Part shown: piece by piece, positions 5,834 to 14,504 of the stretch
Numbering within the stretch: the stretch's first letter is position 1
Layout of the letters: each line of letters begins with the position of its first letter
NCBI GenBank assembly: GCA_017482205.1
Contig: JAFUNK010000011.1
Location: 1-41,715, forward strand
Length of the DNA: 41,715 nucleotides
Reading direction: 5' to 3'
Source: Lachnospiraceae bacterium
GTDB lineage: Bacteria; Bacillota; Clostridia; Lachnospirales; Lachnospiraceae
Notes under the pieces: model-generated
The model's input: the letters and a program-made list of their open reading frames with translations, nothing else
The model's database searches: none
Told to the model about the DNA's origin: nothing
Position numbers and translations under genes: made by a program

Positions 5834-6994
5834 ATGCTTATTTACACCGTAAAAGCCGGAGATACCGTAGACACCATCGCTACCTCCTACAATATCTCCG
5901 CCTCTTCTATTATTTACAACAATCAATTACCCTGGCCGTACCGCCTGACCATCGGACAGTCCTTGCTGCTTTCTACGGATTCAGCTTCAGCAGCCAAACG
6001 TAGTTTTTATACCGGGGGCTATGCCTATCCATTTATCAGCGAGTGGGTACTTAACGAAACACTCCCCTATCTGTCCTACCTCTACATCTTTTCCTATGGT
6101 TTTACCACCGAAGGAGAACTGCTTCCGCCCCTTTTAGACGATACCTTTATGATTACTGCTGCAAAAAACCATGGTACTTCCCCTATTTTGACTCTGACCC
6201 CCTTTGGCCCAGACGGACAATTTAACAACTATCTGATTTCCCAGATTGTGAACAACCTGGACGCACGCCGCGTTTTAAAAGACAATCTTGCCGAAGAGAT
6301 TATAAACCGTGGCTTTGAAGGTGTGGACATTGACTTTGAATTTATTCTTGCCTCCGACAGGGATGCTTTTGTAGACTTTGTTGCCTATATGCAGCAAAGC
6401 CTCTCTCCGTTAGGGGCCACGGTTTCTGTTGCTCTTGCTCCCAAAACCTCCGATACACAGGTGGGACTTTTGTATGAGGGCAAAGATTATGCGAGGCTTG
6501 GGGCTGTGGCTGATTATGTGTTGCTGATGACGTATGAGTGGGGATATACCTACGGTCCACCTTTACCTGTGGCCCCCTTAAACAAAGTCCGTGAAGTGGT
6601 CGAATATGCCCTGACCGTTATCCCCGCCGATAAAATACATCTCGGTATTCCCAACTACGGCTACGACTGGACGCTCCCCTATATCAGAGGGCAGTCCCAA
6701 GCGGTCACGTTGGGTAATGTGGAAGCTACCCAGTTAGCCATTTCCTATGGCGTTCCCATCCAATATGACGATGTGGCTCTTTCCCCCTTCTTCCGCTACA
6801 ATACTGACACAAACGGTGTTACCGCAGAACATGAAGTCTGGTTTGAAGATGCCCGCAGCATCAACGAAAAACTCGCCCTTGCAGAAGAATACAATCTCCG
6901 CGGTTTTAGCTGCTGGCAAATTATGGAACTGTTCCGACCTTTATGGCTCCTGTCCGCAGACAGATTCTCTATCAACAAAACTCCCTTCATCTAA
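5834..6994 (+). CDS. LysM-GH18 spore-cortex type glycoside hydrolase
   Basis: A 386-residue protein. Residues 2-47 are one LysM peptidoglycan-binding repeat (YTVKAGDTVDTIA...YRLTIGQSLLL), and about 55-380 are a GH18 barrel. The catalytic DxxDxDxE-type motif is GVDIDFE, with D165, D167 and the general acid E169; downstream YGYDWTLP and GFSCWQIM also fit the fold. There is no signal peptide, as in SleL/YaaH-type cortical-fragment N-acetylglucosaminidases that act on spore peptidoglycan. Those usually have two LysM repeats; this one has one. The start has AAGGG 7 nt upstream. The gene stands alone and its stop abuts the palindromic element at 6997. Confidence 0.88.
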   Translation: MLIYTVKAGDTVDTIATSYNISASSIIYNNQLPWPYRLTIGQSLLLSTDSASAAKRSFYTGGYAYPFISEWVLNETLPYLSYLYIFSYGFTTEGELLPPLLDDTFMITAAKNHGTSPILTLTPFGPDGQFNNYLISQIVNNLDARRVLKDNLAEEIINRGFEGVDIDFEFILASDRDAFVDFVAYMQQSLSPLGATVSVALAPKTSDTQVGLLYEGKDYARLGAVADYVLLMTYEWGYTYGPPLPVAPLNKVREVVEYALTVIPADKIHLGIPNYGYDWTLPYIRGQSQAVTLGNVEATQLAISYGVPIQYDDVALSPFFRYNTDTNGVTAEHEVWFEDARSINEKLALAEEYNLRGFSCWQIMELFRPLWLLSADRFSINKTPFI

Positions 6995-6996
6995 AA

Positions 6997-7189
6997 AGAC
7001 TGTTGCAAAACGGTTTGTGATAGCAATTTGTTATAAAAAGTTTTCCGTCGCAGACCTTTGGCGGACGTCGGCACTTATGCACCGTATTTTGGTGCATTAT
7101 GTGTCCGCTACGTTCGCCACGAGTGCAAGCGCGTCTGCAAGGAAACTTTTTATAACAAATTGTCTACCACGACCATTCTGCAACAGTCT
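6997..7189. repeat. 193-bp palindromic element (MITE-like) between convergent genes
   Basis: The outer arms AGACTGTTGCA (6997-7007) and TGCAACAGTCT (7179-7189) are perfect. Inside them is a 19-bp perfect match, AATTTGTTATAAAAAGTTT (7025-7043 region) against AAACTTTTTATAACAAATT. Then come GCAGAC/GTCTGC, GCGGAC/GTCCGC and a tip ATGCACC-GTATTTT-GGTGCAT (7077-7097). Several differences between the arms are transitions that keep G-U pairing, which suggests selection for RNA folding. It fills the gap between two convergent stop codons. It may be a non-autonomous mobile element now serving as a bidirectional terminator; no clear target duplication is visible. Confidence 0.75.
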
Positions 7190-7206
7190 CTTTAAACTTC
7201 ATATTC

Positions 7207-9099
7207 CTAATCCAACTCTATAATCTCATTATACAAATCTGCATAGCGACCATTTAAAGCAAGCAGTTCTTCATGGTTGCCACGTTCAATAATCCTGCCA
7301 TGCTCCAGCACCATGATAGCATTGGACTGGCGGACAGTGGACAAACGGTGGGCAATTACAAAGGTGGTACGGTTCTGCATAATGGCATCCATACCGGCTT
7401 CAATATGCCGCTCCGTTCTGGTATCCACGGAGCTGGTAGCCTCGTCCAGTATCAGTATCGGTGCCTTAGAAATCGCGGCACGGGCAATATTTAAAAGCTG
7501 CCTCTGTCCCTGCGACAGATTTGCACCATCATTTTCAAGCAAGGTGTCGTAACCGTTTTCCAAATGAGTGATAAAGGAATGGGCAGAGGCCACTTTTGCT
7601 GCCTCTATTACCTCTTCATCAGTTGCATCCAGTCTGCCGTAACGGATATTTTCCCGCACCGTACCGGTAAATAGGTGGGTTTCCTGCAATACCATGGCTA
7701 TATTGCTTCTAAGGAAGCCCCTACTGATTTTTTCAATAGGAATACCATCAATGGTAATAGTTCCCTCCTTAATATCATAAAAGCGGGACAACAAATTAGT
7801 GACAGTTGTTTTTCCTGCACCGGTAGAGCCTACAAAGGCAATCTTTTGCCCCGGCTTTGCATATAAGGAGATATTGTGGAGCACCGTTACCTCCGGCGTA
7901 TAGCCGAAGCTTACATTATCCAACACAATGTGACCTTTGATTTCACTGACCTCGGCCAGCTCTTCCTCGTCCTTTTCAGGTTCAGTATCCATTACCTCAA
8001 ACACACGCTCCGCACCTGCCAGTGCCGCAAAAATGGTATTTACCTGCATGGAAATCTCATTGATGGGACGATTAAACTGTCTGGTATAATTTAAGGAAAT
8101 CGTAAGTCCACCGATATCAAATCCCCGCAACACTACCAAAAGTCCACCCACACAGGCAGTAACCGCATAAATCATGTTACAAAGCTGATGGGTAATGGGC
8201 CCCATGATGCCGGCTCTGAACTGGGCTTTAATCTGTGCCTCACAAAGTTGCTCATTTAAATAATTGAACTCATCCGTTGCAATCTCTTCGTGTCCGAATA
8301 CTTTTACTACCTTTTGACCGGTTATGGTCTCCTGTGCAAAACCGTTTAGCATACCCAATACTTTTTGTTGTCTGGCGTATGCACCCCTGCCTTTTTTCAC
8401 AATCATTTTACTTAAAAAAATCAGTACCGGTGTCATCACAATGGTAATACCGCCTAAAATCACATTGGTATACAACATGAAGAAAATAGTTCCCACAATG
8501 GTAATGGCACCGGAAATAATTTTAATCAGTGTTGTATTTAACATTTCACCAATGGTATCAATATCATTGGTAAAACGGCTCATAATATCGCCTGCCGGAT
8601 TATTGTCAAAATATTGAAGAGGCAAGGTCTGCAGCTTGTCAAAAAGCTCCTTACGCATTCTGCAAAGGGAACGCTGGGACACACTCAACATAATTCTCTG
8701 CTGCAACCACTGGGAAAGTACTGCTGCCCCATATACACATGCCAGTACCATTAACCCTTTTGCCAAGCCTGCCAAACGCGCTGCCATGTCGCCCGGTTCA
8801 GGTGCATACTCAATAAACTCGTTGATAAGAGGACGCAGCATATAAGAAGCTGCCAGTGAAGCCATCGTATAAATCAATGCACAACAAAGTGCCACAATAA
8901 ACATAACCCTCTCATGTGCCAGATAACGCACCAGACGCACAATGGTTTTCTTCATATCCTTGGGTTTACCCGTCATCCCCATTGCCATGCCCCTGTTACG
9001 CCCGCCGGGACCTGCAATATTCAGTTCCTTTTTCGTATTCTGCGGTGCAGAATGTCCGCCGTATTTTTTCTGTAAACGTTCTGCTCTCTGACTATTCAT
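7207..9099 (-). CDS. ABC exporter subunit (TMD-NBD), canonical ATPase half of a heterodimer
   Basis: About 630 residues: a cytoplasmic, Gly/Arg-rich N-terminus, six TM helices (about 45-335), then the NBD. Walker A GSTGAGKTT starts at 424, the signature is LSQGQ at about 528, Walker B LILDE ends in the catalytic Glu at about 553, and the H-loop is IAHRLST. Start: the ATG at 9099, which overlaps the upstream stop (ATGAATAG) and has GGAGGG just upstream; the longer frame from 9150 runs inside the upstream gene. With the upstream subunit it forms a heterodimeric type IV exporter of lipids, peptides or drugs (TM287/288, BmrCD or YheI/H type). The substrate is unknown. It is the last gene of the operon, ending at the 6997-7189 palindrome. 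Confidence 0.92.
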   Translation of the reverse strand: MNSQRAERLQKKYGGHSAPQNTKKELNIAGPGGRNRGMAMGMTGKPKDMKKTIVRLVRYLAHERVMFIVALCCALIYTMASLAASYMLRPLINEFIEYAPEPGDMAARLAGLAKGLMVLACVYGAAVLSQWLQQRIMLSVSQRSLCRMRKELFDKLQTLPLQYFDNNPAGDIMSRFTNDIDTIGEMLNTTLIKIISGAITIVGTIFFMLYTNVILGGITIVMTPVLIFLSKMIVKKGRGAYARQQKVLGMLNGFAQETITGQKVVKVFGHEEIATDEFNYLNEQLCEAQIKAQFRAGIMGPITHQLCNMIYAVTACVGGLLVVLRGFDIGGLTISLNYTRQFNRPINEISMQVNTIFAALAGAERVFEVMDTEPEKDEEELAEVSEIKGHIVLDNVSFGYTPEVTVLHNISLYAKPGQKIAFVGSTGAGKTTVTNLLSRFYDIKEGTITIDGIPIEKISRGFLRSNIAMVLQETHLFTGTVRENIRYGRLDATDEEVIEAAKVASAHSFITHLENGYDTLLENDGANLSQGQRQLLNIARAAISKAPILILDEATSSVDTRTERHIEAGMDAIMQNRTTFVIAHRLSTVRQSNAIMVLEHGRIIERGNHEELLALNGRYADLYNEIIELD

Positions 9100-10828
9100 C
9101 TGCACCCTCCTTATCTGTCTGTGAGTAATAAATCTCCTGATAAGGTACACAGCTCTTAATCAGCTCTGCATGAGTACCGCAGCCCGCCACTTTACCGTCA
9201 TCCATAACAATAATTTTATCTGCTTCTTTAACGGAGTTAATACGCTGGGCAATAATAATCTTGGTCATGCCCTTAAGTTCCTCCAAAAAAGCCTTGCGGA
9301 TGCGGGCATCCGTAGCCGTATCCACTGCACTGGTAGAATCATCCAATATTAAAATGTGGGGACGCTTTAACAATGCTCTTGCTATACAAAGTCTCTGTCT
9401 TTGTCCACCGGATAAATTACTGCCGCCCTGTTCCAGTTCTGTTTCATACCCGTCAGGAAACCTGCTTACAAATTCGTCAGCCTGTGCAATTTTACATGCC
9501 CATACCAGCTCTTCATCCGTAGCATCTTCTTTTCCCCAACGCAGATTTTCTGCAATAGTACCTGAGAATAGCGTATTTTTTTGCAAAACTACCGCAACAC
9601 TTTCTCTCAGATTTTGCAAAGATAACTCCTTGACATCCACACCGTCTACGCTGACACAGCCTTCGTCCGCATCATACAGTCTGGGAATCATTGACACAAG
9701 TGTCGTTTTTCCGCTGCCGGTAGAACCCACAATGCCCACTGTTTCTCCTGCACAAATATGTAAACTAATATTTTCCAACACCCAATCCGTATTCTTTTTG
9801 AAATATCTGAAACTTACATTGTGAAAGATAATATCCCCTTTTTCAATCTCTTTTTCCTTCATGGAGGCATTCCTGTCGTGCAAATCAATATCTGCATGAA
9901 GCACCTCGGAAATACGACGGTCCGAAGCTGCCGCACGGGTTCCCTGCAAAAAGATATTTGCCAAAAAGTCCAGTGCCGTCAATACCTGCGTCAGATAGGT
10001 AATAAAGGCTGTGAGAGTCCCCAGTTCCATGCTTCCTATCATAATCTGTTTACCGGCAATCCACACCACTGCTAACGTTGTCACATTGATGGCAAGTGCT
10101 GAAAGGGGCTGTAACAAAATCATCATCTTTAAGGCTCTGGTGCTTTTCTCCAATAGTTCTTCGTTAATAAAACCAAACTTTTTCTTCTCATGCTCCTCAC
10201 GCACAAAGGACTTAATCACATACTCATTGGTAATGGTCTCGTTAATATTGTTGTTCAGAGCATCTATCTGCTTCTGCATAAGGGTATAACGTGGCGATGC
10301 CACTCTTATAATGCAGGCAATAGCAATTGCCAAAATCGGCACCACAATACAAATAATGATTGCCAGACTGGGGTTTAGCGCAAAGGACATACAAATAGCA
10401 CCGATTAACATAACCGGACTTCTGAACACGCCACGCAAAAGTGTCTGGGCAAAGGTCTGAATTTGTGTAATATCATTGGTAATTCTCGTAATCAGGGAAC
10501 CTGTTGAAAAATCATCAATATTGGCAAAAGAAAATTTTTGAATCTGCACAAATGTTTTCTGCCGTACATCTGCTGCCAGATGTGCCGAACCTTTCACTGC
10601 AAAATGTGCCCCCAGCACACCGGTAATCATCATTCCCAGCGCAACCAACAGCATCAGCAGCCCATTTTTTATAATATAATCCACATCTCCCGTTGCCGCA
10701 CCCTTATTGATGATATTCACATTCAAAAACGGCAGTATAAATTCACCGCATGCCTCCAGCACCATAAAAAACGGTCCCAGTATAAAGCAGTAAAAATACT
10801 TTTTAATCGAGTCCCTGTATTTGCTCAT
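9092..10828 (-). CDS. ABC exporter subunit (TMD-NBD) with degenerate catalytic site
   Basis: About 578 residues, six TM helices (about 15-310) and an NBD with Walker A GSTGSGKTT at 368 and signature LSGGQ. Two catalytic positions are changed: Walker B reads LILDDS (Asp in place of the catalytic Glu, about 497), and the H-loop reads IAQRINS (Gln in place of His, about 528). This is the known pattern of the non-hydrolysing half in heterodimeric exporters. It fits the intact partner encoded immediately downstream with an 8-nt overlap. Start: the ATG at 10828 lies 5 nt after GGAGG; the frame-opening ATG at 10840 overlaps that ribosome site. Confidence 0.92.
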   Translation of the reverse strand: MSKYRDSIKKYFYCFILGPFFMVLEACGEFILPFLNVNIINKGAATGDVDYIIKNGLLMLLVALGMMITGVLGAHFAVKGSAHLAADVRQKTFVQIQKFSFANIDDFSTGSLITRITNDITQIQTFAQTLLRGVFRSPVMLIGAICMSFALNPSLAIIICIVVPILAIAIACIIRVASPRYTLMQKQIDALNNNINETITNEYVIKSFVREEHEKKKFGFINEELLEKSTRALKMMILLQPLSALAINVTTLAVVWIAGKQIMIGSMELGTLTAFITYLTQVLTALDFLANIFLQGTRAAASDRRISEVLHADIDLHDRNASMKEKEIEKGDIIFHNVSFRYFKKNTDWVLENISLHICAGETVGIVGSTGSGKTTLVSMIPRLYDADEGCVSVDGVDVKELSLQNLRESVAVVLQKNTLFSGTIAENLRWGKEDATDEELVWACKIAQADEFVSRFPDGYETELEQGGSNLSGGQRQRLCIARALLKRPHILILDDSTSAVDTATDARIRKAFLEELKGMTKIIIAQRINSVKEADKIIVMDDGKVAGCGTHAELIKSCVPYQEIYYSQTDKEGADE

Positions 10829-10892
10829 TCCTGCCTCCATTTAATCATCTTTCTCTCTTTGATAAAATTAAAACAGCACTAATCCCTCTATA

Positions 10893-11756
10893 TCAACAGC
10901 TGCCCGCTTCCTTCCGTAAAAACGCCGCAGACCGCTTCATGCACTCTTCCTGCTCCTTTGCATCAAAGTGCTCTATTGCCAGATACCCGTCATAGCCCAC
11001 ATTTTTAAGCTTGCCAATAAGCTCTGCAATGGGCATATATCCTTCCCCTGCTGCCACAGGTAAAAGTCCCTTGTTAAGTCTGCCACAGGTTACATCTTCT
11101 CCCCTGTCCTTGCAGTGTACATGGGACACATAATCTTTTAATAACTCCCATGCTTCCAGTACATCTTCGTCACTGTATACAAAATTTCCCATATCCAGTG
11201 TGTATCGCAAGCCGGGCACATTTTTAAGGAACCACAAAATCCCCTGCATACCGGACACCGGAGATTTGTAATCATCAAAATCCTCTACTGTCACAATTAC
11301 CCCTTCTTTTTCTCCAAGTGCCACAATGTACTGCATACCTTCTTTTATACGCTGTATCTTTGCATTACTTTCCATAAATGCAGACATCTGCACATAATCT
11401 GCACACTTTTTCATCTCCTGTGCTTCCTCATCTGCCAAAAAGCCGGGCACTACCAAAATACGCTTTGCCCCCACACGCTTTGCCATGGCAATATGTCTCC
11501 GAGCCTTTTCACGCTCTTTCTGCTGTACTTTCTCATCTGCCGCATCCATTTCATAAAATTGATAAATGCAGCTTACTTGAAGTCCTGCTTCCCGCAAAAG
11601 TGTATGGGTTTCTTCATAGCTTTCCAAATAAGCCAGTTCCATTTCTACTGCTTCAATACCTGCTTCTCTTACTCCCAAAAGCAATTCGGGCAGAGCTTTC
11701 CCTGTCTGCTCTGCCGCTTGTAAAATATGTGCATAAAATACGGATATATTCATCAT
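10893..11756 (-). CDS. Sugar phosphate isomerase/epimerase (xylose isomerase-like TIM barrel)
   Basis: A 287-residue AP-endonuclease-2/xylose-isomerase-like barrel. Expected metal ligands are visible on successive strands: VTVEDFDD (Glu), YTLDMGNF (Asp), VHCKD (His) and LAIEHFD (Glu), with RILVVPGF preceding them. Such proteins isomerise or epimerise sugars, inositols or keto acids; the substrate is not readable from sequence. The gene overlaps the ThuA-like gene by 4 nt (ATGA), with GAGGAG upstream, so the two are translationally coupled. ThuA-like proteins and these barrels frequently co-occur in sugar-catabolic operons. Confidence 0.85.
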   Translation of the reverse strand: MMNISVFYAHILQAAEQTGKALPELLLGVREAGIEAVEMELAYLESYEETHTLLREAGLQVSCIYQFYEMDAADEKVQQKEREKARRHIAMAKRVGAKRILVVPGFLADEEAQEMKKCADYVQMSAFMESNAKIQRIKEGMQYIVALGEKEGVIVTVEDFDDYKSPVSGMQGILWFLKNVPGLRYTLDMGNFVYSDEDVLEAWELLKDYVSHVHCKDRGEDVTCGRLNKGLLPVAAGEGYMPIAELIGKLKNVGYDGYLAIEHFDAKEQEECMKRSAAFLRKEAGSC

Positions 11757-12457
11757 TTTATCTCCTCATTGTCAGGGCTCTTTCTCTCCCTAAGTGCGGG
11801 TGCACAAAAACGTACACCGTTTTTTATAATCTGCTGGATTTCAGGGATACGGTAAATAGGATATTCCTCATGCCCCGGCTGAAAGTAAAAAATCTTGCCA
11901 TACCCCCTGTTAAAAGTACAACCGCTGCGGAACACATAACCGTTGGAAAACCAACCTGTAAATATTACATCATCAGGCTTGGGAATATCAAAAAACTCCC
12001 CATACATTTCCTCCTCAGGAATATCGATCACCTCCGGGATTCCTGCTGCAATGGGGTGCGTAGGTGCGATACACCAAAGGCGCTCGCTCTCCCCATGTTT
12101 CCACTTTAAGGTCATGGAAGTGCCCATCAGATTTTTCATAATTTTACTGTAATGGGCGGAATGCAGTGCTATCAGTCCTATACCTGCCAGTACATGCTTC
12201 TGTACTCTCTTTGCCACTTCGTCTGAAAACTCATCCTGCAAAGCGTGGCTCCAGATAATCAATACATCTGTATCATTTAGTACCTCTTCTGTAAGCCCAT
12301 GCTCTTCCATATCAAAGGTAGCGGTACGTACCGTAAAATCCTCTTCCTCTTTTAAAAATGCTGCTATGCATCCATGAATACCTTCCGGATACACCTTACG
12401 GATTTCTTCCAGTTCTCTTTCATGTTTAAATTCATTCCATACGGTTACCTTAAGCAT
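11753..12457 (-). CDS. ThuA-like domain protein
   Basis: A 234-residue protein with the ThuA (trehalose utilisation) class-I glutamine-amidotransferase-like fold. Seen: KVTVWNEFKHE at the start, DVLIIWSHALQDE, the LIALHSAHYSKIMKNLMG motif and ThuA-type THPIAAGIPEVIDIPEEEMYG. The C-terminus has VFRSGCTFNRGYGKIFYFQPGHE, where family members place their conserved His. ThuA proteins take part in disaccharide use by keto-sugar or related routes; the exact reaction is unsettled. It is the first gene of the operon that continues with the isomerase and the ABC exporter. The start has GAGGAGAAGGT upstream. Confidence 0.88.
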   Translation of the reverse strand: MLKVTVWNEFKHERELEEIRKVYPEGIHGCIAAFLKEEEDFTVRTATFDMEEHGLTEEVLNDTDVLIIWSHALQDEFSDEVAKRVQKHVLAGIGLIALHSAHYSKIMKNLMGTSMTLKWKHGESERLWCIAPTHPIAAGIPEVIDIPEEEMYGEFFDIPKPDDVIFTGWFSNGYVFRSGCTFNRGYGKIFYFQPGHEEYPIYRIPEIQQIIKNGVRFCAPALRERKSPDNEEIK

Positions 12458-12496
12458 ACCTTCTCCTCACATTTCCCTATAATTTGTACTTCCTAT

Positions 12497-12526
12497 ATTT
12501 TACCTGCACATCTGACGCTTTTGCAA
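12497..12526 (-). promoter_or_regulatory. Possible promoter of the ThuA/isomerase/ABC operon
   Basis: On the minus strand, -35 TTGCAA (12521-12526), an 18-bp spacer and -10 TAAAAT (12497-12502), about 40 bp upstream of the ThuA start. The match is moderate. Confidence 0.4.
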
Positions 12527-12534
12527 GCCGCCTA

Positions 12535-13332
12535 TTAATATTTTTCCGCCTGCATACAGGATACACTGTAACTTATTAACATAACCAACCAGATAACACC
12601 GATACAGATAACGGGAAATATGCCCGTATCAAACATAAGCTGTGACACAAAAGAAATTATCCACAGTACCACACATACTTTGTTACCTGCTTTATACGCT
12701 TTAAAACCTGCTTTGTAGGAAATCTGCTTTTCTAATTCGTCACAACTGTTTTCCCACTTTTTAGCAAACTGCATATCAAATATGCTTCCCTGCTTTTCGG
12801 GGTTTAATTTCTTTTCCAAATCAACCACCAGCTTGGTAATAATAATTTCAAATACATAGCTGATTATAAAAGTCGCCATCACGACAAAATTCAATATTTC
12901 AGCAATATTTTCCTGTAACTCCGGTAACTCACAAACTTCCACACCAACAGAGAAAAAGATAAAATTGCAAATCATCATCACATTGGCAAATAGCAGTGGC
13001 CAGTTCAGCTTATACTCAATTTCACAGATGGTTTTTTCGTCATCTCCATCCCATGCCTTTACCATCTTCTTTATTTTAAAGAACTGAAGCAGTGCTATCA
13101 CAAAAACAATCACATTGATTACAACCGCCGCAACAGGTACTATGTATGCCAGTCCCAGCTTAACCTCTGCTAATACCTCGTCCGATATCTGCACGTTGTC
13201 TGTTAAAAATCCGGATATTACCCCCATCAGTAAACCTGCCGCAATCCCTACCACCAAAATTGCCAAAAATATCAGAAAATGTTTCTTTTCAGATTTTTCT
13301 TTTACATTTTTTGTTTTCTTTATATCACTCAT
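12535..13332 (-). CDS. DUF3169-like membrane protein, partner of XRE regulator
   Basis: A 265-residue protein. A short Lys-rich cytoplasmic N-terminus precedes about six TM helices (near 20-42, 60-85, 110-130, 145-165, 220-238 and 242-258). The soluble loop between TM4 and TM5 carries KKLNPEKQGSIFDMQFAKKW. Length, topology and this loop resemble the DUF3169 family, which almost always follows a small XRE regulator. The ATG directly abuts the stop of the XRE gene (TAGATG), so translation is coupled. Function is unknown. Confidence 0.75.
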   Translation of the reverse strand: MSDIKKTKNVKEKSEKKHFLIFLAILVVGIAAGLLMGVISGFLTDNVQISDEVLAEVKLGLAYIVPVAAVVINVIVFVIALLQFFKIKKMVKAWDGDDEKTICEIEYKLNWPLLFANVMMICNFIFFSVGVEVCELPELQENIAEILNFVVMATFIISYVFEIIITKLVVDLEKKLNPEKQGSIFDMQFAKKWENSCDELEKQISYKAGFKAYKAGNKVCVVLWIISFVSQLMFDTGIFPVICIGVIWLVMLISYSVSCMQAEKY

Positions 13333-13539
13333 CTATGTATCCTCCTCATAGGTAAAAATATCTTCTACTTTTGCATCGCAAACCTTAGCAATTTTTAATG
13401 CCAGTGTTACGGACGGAGAATAATCTCCTCTTTCAATCTGACTGATTGTCTGTCGGGAGGTATCTACCAAAGCCCCCATTTCCTGCTGGTTGACGCCAAG
13501 CCTTGCCCTATATTCTTTTAATCTGTTATAAAGCGGCAT
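13333..13539 (-). CDS. Small XRE-family HTH regulator
   Basis: A 68-residue Cro/CI-type regulator. The HTH is VNQQEMGALVDTSRQTISQIE (about 18-38), then RGDYSPSVTLALKIAKVCDAKVEDIF. It is the middle gene of a three-gene operon (repeat-tailed protein, this regulator, DUF3169). The TTGACAA-N6-TTGTCAA dyads over the operon promoter are candidate operators for it (inference). Confidence 0.9.
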   Translation of the reverse strand: MPLYNRLKEYRARLGVNQQEMGALVDTSRQTISQIERGDYSPSVTLALKIAKVCDAKVEDIFTYEEDT

Positions 13540-13550
13540 CTGTTTCCTCC

Positions 13551-14297
13551 TTATTCCTCCGCATCATTTTCAGTTGTCTCTGCGTCATTCTCACTTATCT
13601 CTCCGTCATTTCCGGTTGTCTCTGTGTCATTCTCACTTATCTCTCCGTCATTTCCGGTTGTCTCTGCACCATTCTTAATATCCTGTGCAGGTTTCAGTTC
13701 TCTTACTTTAGCAGAAGAAAAAATCGTCCCGAAGCAGACTCCCCACATCATCCCCAGACAAATACCTAATGCAAGGTTATCAAATAACATACCATAGGAA
13801 AGGGCAAACAACAGTCCTATTCCCATACCGCCAATCCCTCCGAACCCGGAGCCTTTTTTCTCCTCCAGCACAAGGGCTTCTTTATTCCAGATAATGGCTT
13901 TTATCTCATAAAATACCATATTCTCTTTCAGTTCTGCTTTTATATCCTTTTCCAATCCTTCCCGCATGCCTTCACACGCAGGCAGCATATCGCTTTCTAT
14001 CAGTCTGTATACATTTATTTCCTCCTTTTTATTGCCAAACAAAGCAAAAACAGATTTTTCAAAATCATACTCAATCTGCTCTTTCTTCAACACCTCTTTG
14101 GAAAAAATATAGTAGCCTTTCAACTCTTTTTTGTAATACAGACCGTACACTCTGCCCCCGGTATCCAGTGCCTTCTGCATCTTCTCCTGTAATACAGTGA
14201 TATCCGTAACCGCCTTTATTGCCTCTCCAAACGCAGCTTTCTTTACCATTCCCTTGGAAATCACTTTAATGCCGTATCCCTTTTCGTATTTTGTCAT
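13551..14297 (-). CDS. Membrane-associated protein with tandem-repeat acidic tail, function unknown
   Basis: About 248 residues from the ATG at 14297, chosen because GGAGG lies 6 nt upstream; the frame from 14456 runs through the promoter region. The N-terminal half is soluble (YGIKVISKGMVKKAAFGEAI, GRVYGLYYKKELKGYYIFSK). The middle has two hydrophobic Gly-rich segments (about 160-205). The C-terminus is an acidic tail of about 40 residues made of repeats of ETTGNDGEISEND, encoded by a 42-bp tandem repeat. I do not recognise the family. It is the first gene of the operon with the XRE regulator 11 bp downstream. Confidence 0.75.
   Translation of the reverse strand: MTKYEKGYGIKVISKGMVKKAAFGEAIKAVTDITVLQEKMQKALDTGGRVYGLYYKKELKGYYIFSKEVLKKEQIEYDFEKSVFALFGNKKEEINVYRLIESDMLPACEGMREGLEKDIKAELKENMVFYEIKAIIWNKEALVLEEKKGSGFGGIGGMGIGLLFALSYGMLFDNLALGICLGMMWGVCFGTIFSSAKVRELKPAQDIKNGAETTGNDGEISENDTETTGNDGEISENDAETTENDAEE
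13574..13668. repeat. 42-bp tandem repeat inside a coding region
   Basis: Two full copies (13574-13615 and 13616-13657) and a partial third, nearly identical, encode a 14-residue acidic repeat at the C-terminus of the 13551-14297 gene. The unit length is a multiple of three, so copy-number changes would keep the frame. Confidence 0.85.
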
Positions 14298-14376
14298 CTT
14301 TTTCCTCCCATAATACCGCTTTCCGAAAACCATTTGCGTTTCATTGTCAGTAAAAAACCTTGTCAAAAACCTCCTG

Positions 14377-14442
14377 CTGTCAGACAGTACAATTTCAGTA
14401 TAGTGACAGGTTTCATTTGCATTTTGACAAGTTTTTTTGTCA
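14377..14442. promoter_or_regulatory. Further TGACA/TGTCA dyads downstream of the promoter
   Basis: TGACAA-N6-TTGTCA (14425-14442) is centred exactly 42 bp (four helical turns) from the dyad at 14466-14485 and lies just past the start site. A compact CTGTCAGACAG palindrome lies at 14377-14387. More TTGTCA copies occur at 14344 and 14360. Together they look like a multi-site operator in the leader of the gene starting at 14297. Confidence 0.5.
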
Positions 14443-14456
14443 TTATGAATAAGCAC

Positions 14457-14485
14457 ATATTATCATTGACAAGGAAAGTTGTCAA
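14457..14485 (-). promoter_or_regulatory. Consensus promoter overlapped by a TTGACAA/TTGTCAA dyad
   Basis: On the minus strand, -35 TTGACA (14480-14485), a 17-bp spacer and -10 TAATAT (14457-14462). The perfect dyad TTGACAA-N6-TTGTCAA (14466-14485) covers the -35 box and most of the spacer, a classic repressor placement. Confidence 0.7.
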
Positions 14486-14504
14486 CATGCGTTTACTTAT
14501 TATT

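Noticed and set aside
6747-7223. 158-residue plus-strand frame
   Set aside because: It overlaps the end of the GH18 gene in another frame and runs through the palindromic element.
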